From Candidatus Omnitrophota bacterium (GTDB taxonomy: Bacteria > Omnitrophota > Gorgyraeia > Duberdicusellales > 4484-171), in NCBI GenBank assembly GCA_028717025.1, contig JAQUOR010000021.1, forward strand, positions 1 to 11,369: 11,369 nucleotides of DNA, given 5' to 3'. Of this stretch, positions 1 to 6,532 are shown piece after piece; within the stretch, counting starts at the first letter, position 1; each line of letters begins with the position of its first letter. Below the pieces are notes generated by a model. That model was given only the letters and a program-made list of their open reading frames with translations, searched no databases and was not told the origin of the DNA. Both the position numbers and the translations under genes were made by a program.

Positions 1-287
1 AGCTTTACAAGGCGCAGGTGAATCTTATTACCGTAAGTGAAGTGTTAGGACACGGCCGGCAAAAAGGGGTTACTGAAGTTTATCGCGGAGCGAAAGAGAC
101 AGGCAATCTCCTGCGGAAAATCCGCCTGGAAATTGCAGTGAACGATAATTTTATCGAACCTACCGTCAAAGCCATCGTTAAAGGAGCCAAGACAGGGGAG
201 ACCGGTGATGGAAAGATATTTGTCTTAGATTTACAAGAATGTATCCGTATCCGTACGGGAGAGAAAGGTTCAATGGCGATCGGCTGA
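1..287 (+). CDS. glnB: PII nitrogen-regulatory protein (GlnB/GlnK family), 5' end missing
   Basis: This is the C-terminal part of a PII signal-transduction protein, the trimeric cytosolic sensor of 2-oxoglutarate and ATP/ADP that controls ammonium transport and glutamine synthesis. The reading frame is open to the left edge (codons begin at position 3), so the GTG at 18 is an internal valine and roughly the first 20 residues lie outside the window. Visible family marks are the T-loop (GHGRQKGVTEVYRG), the B-loop (TGETGDGKIF) and the C-loop (IRIRTGEKG). The T-loop continues AKETG where E. coli GlnB has AEYMV, so the uridylylated Tyr51 is replaced by Glu; Tyr46 and Arg47 remain, and position 49 is Ala. 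Classical GlnD uridylylation at Tyr51 is therefore not expected. GlnB versus GlnK cannot be decided without the upstream gene. It is closed by the terminator at 362-397 and is probably not cotranscribed with the hydrogenase genes. Confidence 0.93.
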   Translation, partial: LYKAQVNLITVSEVLGHGRQKGVTEVYRGAKETGNLLRKIRLEIAVNDNFIEPTVKAIVKGAKTGETGDGKIFVLDLQECIRIRTGEKGSMAIG

Positions 288-293
288 TTGCTT

Positions 294-349
294 TTTAAGG
301 TAAGTCTTTATGCCGGACATTTGCGTCTGGATAGGACCATCCCCTTAAA
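294..349 (+). other. Possible folded 3' UTR of the PII transcript
   Basis: Between the PII stop codon and its terminator, TTTAAGG (294-300) is complementary to CCTTAAA (343-349). Enclosed in this, CCGGAC (313-318) can pair with GTCTGG (325-330), with one G-U pair, around a six-base loop. Together they could make a two-level stem in the 3' UTR. I recognise no known RNA family. Without comparative data this may be chance. Confidence 0.25.
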
Positions 350-361
350 GCATATCGTTAT

Positions 362-397
362 AAAAGGGGTGCCTTTCTTTGGAAGGTACCCCTTTTT
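362..397 (+). terminator. Rho-independent terminator after the PII gene
   Basis: A 14-bp stem pairs AAAAGGGGTGCCTT (362-375) with AAGGTACCCCTTTT (383-396), with a single G-U wobble and a seven-base loop. It runs into a T tract at 393-397. The A-rich 5' side means it could also work for a transcript arriving from the other strand. It lies 75 bases past the PII stop codon and separates that gene from the hydrogenase operon. Confidence 0.88.
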
Positions 398-412
398 CTA
401 TGCATAAAAATA

Positions 413-440
413 TTGACAAAAAGACCGTACGCAGTAGAAT
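413..440 (+). promoter_or_regulatory. Sigma70-type promoter of the hydrogenase operon
   Basis: A perfect -35 box TTGACA (413-418) is followed after 16 bp by TAGAAT (435-440), a five-of-six match to the -10 consensus. It sits immediately downstream of the PII terminator and is the only convincing promoter seen ahead of the twelve-gene run. Transcription would start near 447, giving an untranslated leader of about 120 nt before the first start codon at 566. Confidence 0.75.
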
Positions 441-474
441 ACCCCTTCACCAGTTGATATATAAAGAGAGGCTG

Positions 475-514
475 AGGTCTTCTGATGTTGTATATCGGAA
501 GACTTTTTATTTTT
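475..514 (+). terminator. Intrinsic terminator hairpin within the operon leader (putative attenuator)
   Basis: GTCTTCTGAT (477-486) pairs with ATCGGAAGAC (494-503) to give a 10-bp stem with one G-U pair and a seven-base loop. It extends outward by G476-T504 and A475-T505. The run TTTTTATTTTT (504-514) follows directly. This is a textbook terminator shape, yet it lies downstream of the promoter at 413-440 and upstream of the first structural gene, so most transcripts should stop there unless something prevents the hairpin. GATATA (456-461, extended by two T-G pairs at 454-455) is complementary to TATATC (491-496) and would compete with the terminator's right arm, a possible antiterminator. The terminated product would be an RNA of about 65 nt. 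Confidence 0.7.
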
Positions 515-550
515 CGTACGTATAGGAATGGTTTTTAAACTTCCATAAAA

Positions 551-559
551 GGGGAAAGG
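551..559 (+). promoter_or_regulatory. Ribosome binding site of the first hydrogenase gene
   Basis: The purine run GGGGAAAGG ends six bases before the ATG at 566 and supports that start codon. It lies about 37 bases beyond the leader terminator hairpin. Confidence 0.6.
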
Positions 560-565
560 CACCGC

Positions 566-2008
566 ATGCAGAGTGAGTCTTCTTTACTGCTTATTATTTT
601 TGTTCCGATAATAGGCGCATTTTTGCTCCCTTTGTTGGGCCGCATAAATATCCGATTACGCAATGTTTCTGCCCTTCTTTTTGTATTATGTCCGTGTGCG
701 CTTTCCTTTTCGCTGCTTAAGCCCGTTACTTCCGGTACGATTATAACTTTCGCAAAATACTTGCCGCTGGGGTTAAATTTTGTTCTGGCTGCGGATGGTT
801 TGGCGGTATTTATGGCCTGTACCTCTTCGCTCATCAGCACTATCATTGTCCTGTATTCGCTCGGATATATCAGCCACTACGAGAATCAAAACGAATACTA
901 TTCCATGGTGACTTTGTTCTTAGGCGCAATGATGGGATTGATATTGAGCGCCAATCTGATACTGATGTACGTTTTCTGGGAAATTACCGCTATCACCAGC
1001 TGGCGGCTCATTGGTTTTTTTAGAAAAAAGAACGATGTCTTGCGTGCCGATAAAGCATTTATTGTAACGGTATTTGGAGCCCTCTTGATGCTTCTTGGAT
1101 TTGTGAGCATCTATCAACAAACAGGTTCTTTTGATCTTGCGGTTATTAAAGCGCATTTTCGACACAGTCCTTTACCGAATGCTGCGGTAGCATTGATCCT
1201 TGCGGGTATACTTTCCAAGTCGGCAACACTTCCCTTTCACACTTGGCTTCCTGATGCCGGCGTAGCACCTTCGCCGGTGACGGCATTACTGCATGCGGCA
1301 GTGCTCGTTAAGATCGGTGTGTATGTGTATGCCCGTTTTTTTATTGCCAGCTTTCCCGTTGCAGTGGCTTGGCAGACGATTGTGCCCTGGATTGCGGGGA
1401 TAAGCGCGCTTGTATGCGGGGGAGCAGCGCTTATCGATACTGATTTTAAGCGAATCGTAGCGTATTCTACTATCAGCCAGATAGGTTTTATTTTTCTTGG
1501 ACTTTCCTTAGGCAGTGAAGTCGGAATTTTTGGCGGCCTCTTATACATCTTGATGCATGGAATCGCTAAAGCAGGATTATTCTTGTGCGCCGGCATCGTA
1601 GAACAGAATACTAAGATAAAAGACATTACTAAGCTTGGCGGGCTTTTTAGCGTGATGCCCTTTACCGCTGTTTCTTTTCTGTTTTGTGCATTCTCCGTAA
1701 TGGGAATACCTCCTTTCGGGGGATTTTTTAGTAAGTACATGGTGTTTTCTGCGGTTATTGGGAAAGGAGGCTTAGCGCTTACTTTATTATTTCTTATAGG
1801 CGCTATTTTAACGATACTTTATTTAGCCAGGCTCTTTATGCTGGTATTTACCGGAGAGCTGCGTACTCCCGGAGTGCGGGAAGGTTCCCCGGTCATGGTT
1901 GCTTCGGTGGTAATGCTGGCAGTTGTTTCTCTGGCCAGCGGATTTTTTATTAATTACCCTTCAGCCATAGCTCAGTTTACGGTTACCCAGATGCTGGGGA
2001 AATTTTAA
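566..2008 (+). CDS. Antiporter-like membrane subunit, MrpA/NuoL type (first of three)
   Basis: A 480-residue multi-pass inner-membrane protein of the proton-conducting transporter family (Nuo L/M/N, MrpA/D, HyfB/D/F). The residues that carry ions in this family are visible: Glu139 in FWEITAITSW (TM5), Lys218 in GILSKSATLPFHTW (TM7), Lys249 (TM8), His331 in LMHGIAKAGLF (TM11) and Lys390 in GGFFSK (TM12). The stretches around Glu139 and Lys218 resemble the N-terminal part of MrpA more than NuoM. It lacks the long C-terminal extension of full MrpA or NuoL, so its length fits one 14-helix module. It is the first gene of the operon and is followed after 2 nt by the next antiporter gene. It presumably forms part of the membrane ion-pumping arm; whether it moves H+ or Na+ cannot be told. 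Confidence 0.92.
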   Translation: MQSESSLLLIIFVPIIGAFLLPLLGRINIRLRNVSALLFVLCPCALSFSLLKPVTSGTIITFAKYLPLGLNFVLAADGLAVFMACTSSLISTIIVLYSLGYISHYENQNEYYSMVTLFLGAMMGLILSANLILMYVFWEITAITSWRLIGFFRKKNDVLRADKAFIVTVFGALLMLLGFVSIYQQTGSFDLAVIKAHFRHSPLPNAAVALILAGILSKSATLPFHTWLPDAGVAPSPVTALLHAAVLVKIGVYVYARFFIASFPVAVAWQTIVPWIAGISALVCGGAALIDTDFKRIVAYSTISQIGFIFLGLSLGSEVGIFGGLLYILMHGIAKAGLFLCAGIVEQNTKIKDITKLGGLFSVMPFTAVSFLFCAFSVMGIPPFGGFFSKYMVFSAVIGKGGLALTLLFLIGAILTILYLARLFMLVFTGELRTPGVREGSPVMVASVVMLAVVSLASGFFINYPSAIAQFTVTQMLGKF

Positions 2009-2010
2009 CG

Positions 2011-3849
2011 ATGAATAACACAATGTTACTCTTACCTATACTTATACCTTTATTATGCGGCGTTGCAGTTTTGTTAGTTTCTAATAAACTGCACGGCCTT
2101 ATAAAAGCCATAACGATTGCAGCGACCGTTCTTAACCTGGTAATAACAATAGTCCTTTTCAAACAGAATGCTTATTTTTCTTTACCGTGGTTTGGTTTTG
2201 GTGTAGATTTTGCTTTACGTTTGTATCATTTCAGCGCATTCATTATTTGTGCTGCAGCGGGTTTTGGATTCCTTCTCGCTCTTTATTCAAGCGTGTTTGT
2301 TCAAAAAGACAAGCGTCCGAATCAGTTCTTTTCTTATTTTCTCATTACTCTGGGACTTACCAACGGCGCGGTGCTTGCCGATAATTTATTTCTTTTAGTT
2401 TTCTTCTGGGAAGGTTTGCTTTTGGTTTTATTCGGGATGATTGCCATAGGCAGCGCCAATGCGTTTAAAACTGCGATGAAGGCGTTTATTATCGTTGCCA
2501 TTACCGATTTGTGCATGATGCTTGGCGTTGCGTTATGCAGCCACCTCGCAGGGACTTTTACGATTTCAAAGATACACCTGCCTTTAACAGGAGCAAGCTC
2601 AATTGCCTTTGTGCTGCTTATGATCGGCGCTCTATCAAAGGCAGGTTCAATGCCGTTTCACAGCTGGATCCCTGACGCAGCCATTGATGCGCCGCTTCCC
2701 TTTATGGCGTTTGTGCCGGCGGCCCTGGAGAAGCTCTTAGGCATATATTTTCTTACAAGGATTTCCCTGGATATGTTTCAGCTTTCGCCGCATTCCTGGT
2801 TAAGCACCTTATTGATGGTGATAGGCGCATGCACGATACTTCTTGCGGTCATGATGGCCCTTATCCAGAAAAATTACAAGAAGCTTTTATCGTATCATGC
2901 CATAAGCCAGGTCGGTTACATGATCTTAGGCATCGGCACTGCGGTTCCTGCCGGTATCATCGGCGGACTTTTCCATATGATAAACAATGCGCTCTATAAA
3001 AGCGGTCTTTTTCTCACTGCCGGTTCGGTTGAAAAACAGGCCGGCACAACCGCACTGGAGGAGCTGGGCGGTTTGGCGAGAAAATTACCGTTGACCTTTA
3101 TCTGTTTTATTATTACTGCGATATCAATATCCGGCGTGCCGCCTTTCAACGGTTTTTTTTCAAAAGAGCTTATCTATGAAGGAGCGCTTGAGCGGGGATT
3201 CATATTTTACGCAGCCGCAGCGCTTGGGTCGTTTTTTACCGCCGCGTCATTTTTAAAGCTCGGACACGCAGCATTTTTGGGCCAAATATCTCAAAAGCAT
3301 AAAAATGTCAAAGAAGCACCGCTGGCAATGCTTGTCCCCATGATCGTTATTGCATTCTTCTGCATACTTTTTGGTTTGCGTAGCAGTTTACCCTTGCAGA
3401 AATTAATGCAACCCATATTACACCAATCTAATTTTACCGGCCACCAGTTTGCGGGTTTTCACCTGAATATAAAACTTACCATCATAACCATCGTGGTATT
3501 GGCCGCGGCACTTTTGAATCACATCTTTGGCTTTAAAATGAAAGGGAACGCTTTACACGCGGCAGACCATATACATCATGCTCCGGTTCTTTCGTTTTTC
3601 TACGCAAAGGCAGAGAAGCGTTTATTTGATCCTTATGAAATTGGTTTGAAGATTACCGCGGTGTTTGCAAAAATAGCTTTTTGGATAGACAGAGCCATAG
3701 ACTGGCTCTATGAAACATTAGCAGTCAAGATCGTCGCTTTTTTCGCTCATATGATGAAGCGGCTGCATACCGGTAACTACGGTACGTACTTATTCTGGTC
3801 GCTGGTAGGAATGGCATTTGTGATTATATTTTTGGTACGTTCCTTGTAG
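2011..3849 (+). CDS. NuoL-like antiporter subunit with C-terminal lateral-helix region (second of three)
   Basis: A 612-residue membrane protein, about the length of E. coli NuoL. Family residues are Glu134 in FFWEGLLLV (TM5), Lys210 in GALSKAGSMPFHSW (TM7), Lys241 in ALEKLLGIY (TM8), Lys330 (TM11) and Lys385 in NGFFSK (TM12). After the antiporter core (to about residue 505) comes a histidine-rich link (HAADHIHHAP, 517-526), an amphipathic, mostly non-membrane stretch (about 527-590) and a final membrane helix (about 592-610). This matches the layout of NuoL, whose lateral helix runs along the membrane arm and anchors at the end. It is thus the likely distal subunit that clamps the other two antiporter modules. 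A GGGGA ribosome site (1996-2000) precedes the ATG, and 91 nt with an inverted repeat separate it from the third antiporter gene. Confidence 0.92.
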   Translation: MNNTMLLLPILIPLLCGVAVLLVSNKLHGLIKAITIAATVLNLVITIVLFKQNAYFSLPWFGFGVDFALRLYHFSAFIICAAAGFGFLLALYSSVFVQKDKRPNQFFSYFLITLGLTNGAVLADNLFLLVFFWEGLLLVLFGMIAIGSANAFKTAMKAFIIVAITDLCMMLGVALCSHLAGTFTISKIHLPLTGASSIAFVLLMIGALSKAGSMPFHSWIPDAAIDAPLPFMAFVPAALEKLLGIYFLTRISLDMFQLSPHSWLSTLLMVIGACTILLAVMMALIQKNYKKLLSYHAISQVGYMILGIGTAVPAGIIGGLFHMINNALYKSGLFLTAGSVEKQAGTTALEELGGLARKLPLTFICFIITAISISGVPPFNGFFSKELIYEGALERGFIFYAAAALGSFFTAASFLKLGHAAFLGQISQKHKNVKEAPLAMLVPMIVIAFFCILFGLRSSLPLQKLMQPILHQSNFTGHQFAGFHLNIKLTIITIVVLAAALLNHIFGFKMKGNALHAADHIHHAPVLSFFYAKAEKRLFDPYEIGLKITAVFAKIAFWIDRAIDWLYETLAVKIVAFFAHMMKRLHTGNYGTYLFWSLVGMAFVIIFLVRSL

Positions 3850-3870
3850 GAAGATTGCGGAGATTGGAAC

Positions 3871-3924
3871 ATGATTACAGAGATTTTATGATCGCTCGAA
3901 TCTATTCTTAGTCTCTGAAATCAT
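3871..3924 (+). repeat. Imperfect inverted repeat between second and third antiporter genes
   Basis: ATGATTACAGAGA (3871-3883) and TCTCTGAAATCAT (3912-3924) are complementary over 13 bases with one mismatch, leaving a 28-base interior. This occupies most of the only sizeable gap among the antiporter genes. It has no T tract, so it is not an intrinsic terminator. It could be an RNA stem that affects mRNA processing or stability, or a protein binding site. The left arm also begins a six-codon ORF (MITEIL, 3871-3891) preceded by GGAG (3859-3862). Confidence 0.5.
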
Positions 3925-3940
3925 TTATAGGAAAATACAT

Positions 3941-5377
3941 ATGTTACTTTCATTACTTATTGTAGCTCCTTTATTGCTCGTGCTCATTCTAAACCTTCTA
4001 CCGCGGGGGGTTCAGCGGCACACGGGTTTCTGGTGTGCAGCTTTGTTCGGTTTAACGCAAATCGTTTTAGTCCTGTTGAGCGTTTTTAATCCCCAGGTTA
4101 CACGCGTTAACCCTTTCGGTCCGCTGTTTACGATTAAAGTTTCGGTTGACAGTTTGAGCCTTCTGGTGCTTTTATCGATAGGTATTATCACGTTCGTTGC
4201 TCTTCTTATGGTTCGGTATTTTATTCTCGAGCGCAACAGTGAGTTTAATTTCATCAACCTTTTGCTTCTTACGACGGCAGGGTTAAACGGTGTTACCATC
4301 TCCGGCGATATCTTTACCATGTATGTATTTCTTGAGGTTGTCTCGGCTGCGTCATTTATTTTAATTGTGATCAACCGGAAAAAGCCTGCCCTTGAAGCTG
4401 CGTTCAAGTATATTGTACTTTCAACCCTGGCGACCATCATGATGCTTTCTTCTATTGCGCTGCTTCTGCTTATTGCAGGGGATACGCATTTCGCAAGCAT
4501 CAGGGCCGCCTTTCATTATTCATCGCATAATTTCCTCTTTGTCTGCGCGGTCGGATTTTTTATATGCGGTGCTTTTATCAAGGGAGGAGTGGTCCCGTTT
4601 CACGGATGGCTTCCCGAGGCCTATTCAGAAGCGCCTGCGCCGGTATCGGTGTTGTTGGCAGGCATTGTAACAAAAACAGTCGGGATATATGCATTGATAC
4701 GCATTGCGAATTCAGTATTCGGAGCCCATTTTGCGATCAATAATTTATTGTTATTCGGCGGCAGTCTTTCCATCGTGCTGGGAGCGCTGGGCGCTCTTGC
4801 GCAGAATGACCTTAAGAGGATACTGGCCTATTCAAGCATCAGCCAGGTAGGCTACATTGTGATCGGTCTAGGTTCAGGCACTGCTTTAGGCCTGGCCGCA
4901 GCGATGTTTCATCTTTTTAACCACTCTATTTTTAAGGCACTTCTTTTTGTAAATTCAGCGGCGATAGAAGCGCAAACAAAAACACGTAACGTCGATGCCA
5001 TGGGCGGTTTACAGGCAAAAATGCCTTATACCGCAGCAACTTCGGTGCTTGCAAGCCTTTCTGCCGCGGGGGTCCCTCCTTTGGCCGGATTCTGGAGCAA
5101 GCTTTTGATAATCATTGCGCTTGTTACTTCAGGGCATACGGTATGCGCGACAGTTGCGGTCGTGGCGAGCGTATTAACACTTGCGTATTTATTATTCTTA
5201 CAGAGAAAAGTTTTTTTCGGCAGTTTAAACGAAAGCCTGGCGCACGTGAAAGAAGTAAACGCAGGCTTGCTGTTGCCCGCCATAGTACTTGCAATCATAA
5301 CCGTGGGAGCCGGTATATTTTTTCCGTTCCTGCTAAAAACGTTTATACTGCCGATTGAGAGCGTTTTTGGAGGCTAA
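3941..5377 (+). CDS. Antiporter-like membrane subunit, MrpD/NuoN type (third of three)
   Basis: A 478-residue multi-pass membrane protein of the same proton-conducting family. Key residues are Glu132 in YVFLEVVSAASF (TM5), Lys214 in AFIKGGVVPFHGWLP (TM7), Lys245 in GIVTKTVGIY (TM8), Lys332 (TM11) and Lys387 in GFWSK (TM12). The FLE context in TM5 and the KGG motif in TM7 are nearer MrpD/NuoN/MbhH than NuoL, and there is no C-terminal extension. AGGA at 3929-3932 precedes the ATG at 3941. By analogy with complex I this module would sit next to the J/K/A-like subunits encoded immediately downstream. With it, the operon encodes three antiporter modules, the same number as complex I and E. coli Hyf. 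Confidence 0.92.
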   Translation: MLLSLLIVAPLLLVLILNLLPRGVQRHTGFWCAALFGLTQIVLVLLSVFNPQVTRVNPFGPLFTIKVSVDSLSLLVLLSIGIITFVALLMVRYFILERNSEFNFINLLLLTTAGLNGVTISGDIFTMYVFLEVVSAASFILIVINRKKPALEAAFKYIVLSTLATIMMLSSIALLLLIAGDTHFASIRAAFHYSSHNFLFVCAVGFFICGAFIKGGVVPFHGWLPEAYSEAPAPVSVLLAGIVTKTVGIYALIRIANSVFGAHFAINNLLLFGGSLSIVLGALGALAQNDLKRILAYSSISQVGYIVIGLGSGTALGLAAAMFHLFNHSIFKALLFVNSAAIEAQTKTRNVDAMGGLQAKMPYTAATSVLASLSAAGVPPLAGFWSKLLIIIALVTSGHTVCATVAVVASVLTLAYLLFLQRKVFFGSLNESLAHVKEVNAGLLLPAIVLAIITVGAGIFFPFLLKTFILPIESVFGG

Positions 5378-5379
5378 CG

Positions 5380-5871
5380 ATGACTATCAACATCATATTG
5401 CTTATTATCTTAATGGTGGTTGCTCTTTGGGCCGTGATGACGCGCAGTCTATTGCGTTCGGCCATCGGCCTGGCGGTCACCAGTGCGATACTGACCATGC
5501 TGATGTTTCGATTGCATTCGCCGCTTGCGGCAGTCTTTGAACTCTCGGTGTGCGCGGGGCTTATCCCGGTTGTGTTTGTCAGTACGATAACGCTTACGCA
5601 CCCTTTAACGCCCAAGGAAATATTGCAGCACATGAAAGACAGGCTCAGCAGGTTCTGGTATCTCCCGTTCATCGTGGTGTCGTTAGGTATTGTTTTTACT
5701 TTTATACATCTGAAGTCTAAGATGCTTTTCCCGGTCACCGAAACCGGCACGGATGTGCGGTTCCTGTTGTGGTATTTACGACCCCTTGATTTGATCGGGC
5801 AGATATTGATATTATTGGTCGGGGTATTCGGTATTATAGTAATTTTTAAGGAAAAGAAAGAAAATGAATAG
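5380..5871 (+). CDS. NuoJ-like small membrane subunit
   Basis: A 163-residue hydrophobic protein with about five predicted membrane helices (roughly residues 3-20, 26-44, 50-73, 92-110 and 132-156). The third helix (FELSVCAGLIPVVFV) sits where NuoJ has its conserved Tyr/Gly helix with a pi-bulge. Sequence similarity to NuoJ is weak and I rest the call on size, helix pattern and gene order (J-K, as in nuo operons). An MbhD/MbhE-type subunit is the main alternative, and these are considered counterparts of NuoJ. A strong GGAGG (5369-5373) precedes the ATG, two bases after the preceding stop codon, and the 3' end overlaps the next gene by 8 nt. Presumed role: part of the E-channel coupling the redox module to the antiporters. 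Confidence 0.68.
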   Translation: MTINIILLIILMVVALWAVMTRSLLRSAIGLAVTSAILTMLMFRLHSPLAAVFELSVCAGLIPVVFVSTITLTHPLTPKEILQHMKDRLSRFWYLPFIVVSLGIVFTFIHLKSKMLFPVTETGTDVRFLLWYLRPLDLIGQILILLVGVFGIIVIFKEKKENE

Positions 5872-6202
5872 CGATATTTTAGGATTATTCTGGTCTTTCG
5901 GCCCTTTTATCATTATGCTTTTTATTATAGGGTTATATTGCATATTCGTGACGTATAACCTTATACGGGTACTCGTGGGCATCGAAGTTTTAATGAAGGC
6001 TGTCACGCTTCTGATAATCGTTGCGGGTTTTGTCACGGGGCACACTGCGCTGGCGCAGGCAATCGTGATCACCCTGATTGTGATTGAAGTGGTTGTGGTG
6101 ACGATTACCGCAGGTATTATTATCGGTATCTGGCGGCACAATGATTCCCTGGATACCCGTAAGATCCGGCACATCAACGATGAGGGGGCGAGCAATGAGT
6201 AG
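5864..6202 (+). CDS. NuoK/MrpC/HyfE-like membrane subunit
   Basis: A 112-residue protein with three membrane helices, close to the usual 100 residues of NuoK. Two buried glutamates match the functional pair of NuoK (Glu36 and Glu72 in E. coli): Glu41 in LVGIEVLMKA and Glu75 in LIVIEVVVVT. A hydrophilic tail of about 22 residues follows the third helix and is longer than in NuoK. The start overlaps the end of the NuoJ-like gene by 8 nt, with AAGGA at 5848-5852, and the 3' end overlaps the NuoA-like gene by 8 nt, pointing to translational coupling. It is expected to relay charge between the NuoH-like subunit and the antiporter modules. Confidence 0.88.
   Translation: MNSDILGLFWSFGPFIIMLFIIGLYCIFVTYNLIRVLVGIEVLMKAVTLLIIVAGFVTGHTALAQAIVITLIVIEVVVVTITAGIIIGIWRHNDSLDTRKIRHINDEGASNE
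6182..6188 (+). promoter_or_regulatory. Ribosome binding site that fixes the NuoA-like start
   Basis: GAGGGGG lies six bases before the ATG at 6195. An in-frame ATG at 6141 would add 18 polar residues and would overlap the NuoK-like gene by about 60 nt, so 6195 is the better start. Confidence 0.65.
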
Positions 6203-6527
6203 ATTGTTGTTGATGCCGCCGGTTGCGTTTATACTTTTGTTTCTTGCCGTCCGGATAACTTGTTCGTTATTTTCGAAAATAGCCTATCATCCGAAAAATA
6301 TATCAGAAGGTTCGCGTAAACCCTATGCCTGCGGTGAAGACAGATACGATCACATGGCGCAGCCGGATTACAGCTCGTTCTTTCCTTTTGCTTTCTTCTT
6401 TACTATTGCGCATGTCGCTACTCTTATTTTAACGACGGTTCCCATGGAAAGCACCAGGGTTTTGACTATAGCATTGTTATATATCGGCAGCGTTTCGGTT
6501 GCGTTGTGTATTCTGTTTAGGAGGTAA
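6195..6527 (+). CDS. NuoA-like membrane subunit
   Basis: A 110-residue protein with three membrane helices and the topology of NuoA: helix 1 (about 5-25), a polar loop containing KPYACGED (about residues 42-49), helix 2 (FFPFAFFFTIAHVATLIL) and helix 3 near the C-terminus. The loop motif resembles the PYECG motif of NuoA, whose cysteine corresponds to the ND3 loop cysteine of mitochondrial complex I. In helix 2 the usual FDVEA of E. coli NuoA reads AHVAT, so the acidic pair is replaced by His and Ala. The start at 6195 is chosen because of the ribosome site at 6182-6188. In complex I this subunit wraps the NuoH-antiporter junction; separate NuoA homologues are not typical of Ech or Hyf hydrogenases. 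Similarity is limited, so the call rests partly on the loop motif and position. Confidence 0.75.
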   Translation: MSRLLLMPPVAFILLFLAVRITCSLFSKIAYHPKNISEGSRKPYACGEDRYDHMAQPDYSSFFPFAFFFTIAHVATLILTTVPMESTRVLTIALLYIGSVSVALCILFRR

Positions 6528-6532
6528 TATTC

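Noticed and set aside
310..348. Twelve-codon ORF (MPDICVWIGPSP) after the PII gene
   Set aside because: Only AAGG as a possible ribosome site, no recognisable features, and it lies inside a region better explained as 3' UTR.
1237..1740. Long open frame on the minus strand inside the first antiporter gene
   Set aside because: It is the shadow of a strongly conserved coding gene, with no family resemblance and no ribosome site; the same holds for the other antisense frames.
6141..6194. Upstream ATG at 6141 as start of the NuoA-like gene
   Set aside because: It would add 18 polar residues before the first membrane helix and overlap the previous gene heavily; the ATG at 6195 has a strong GAGGGGG six bases ahead.
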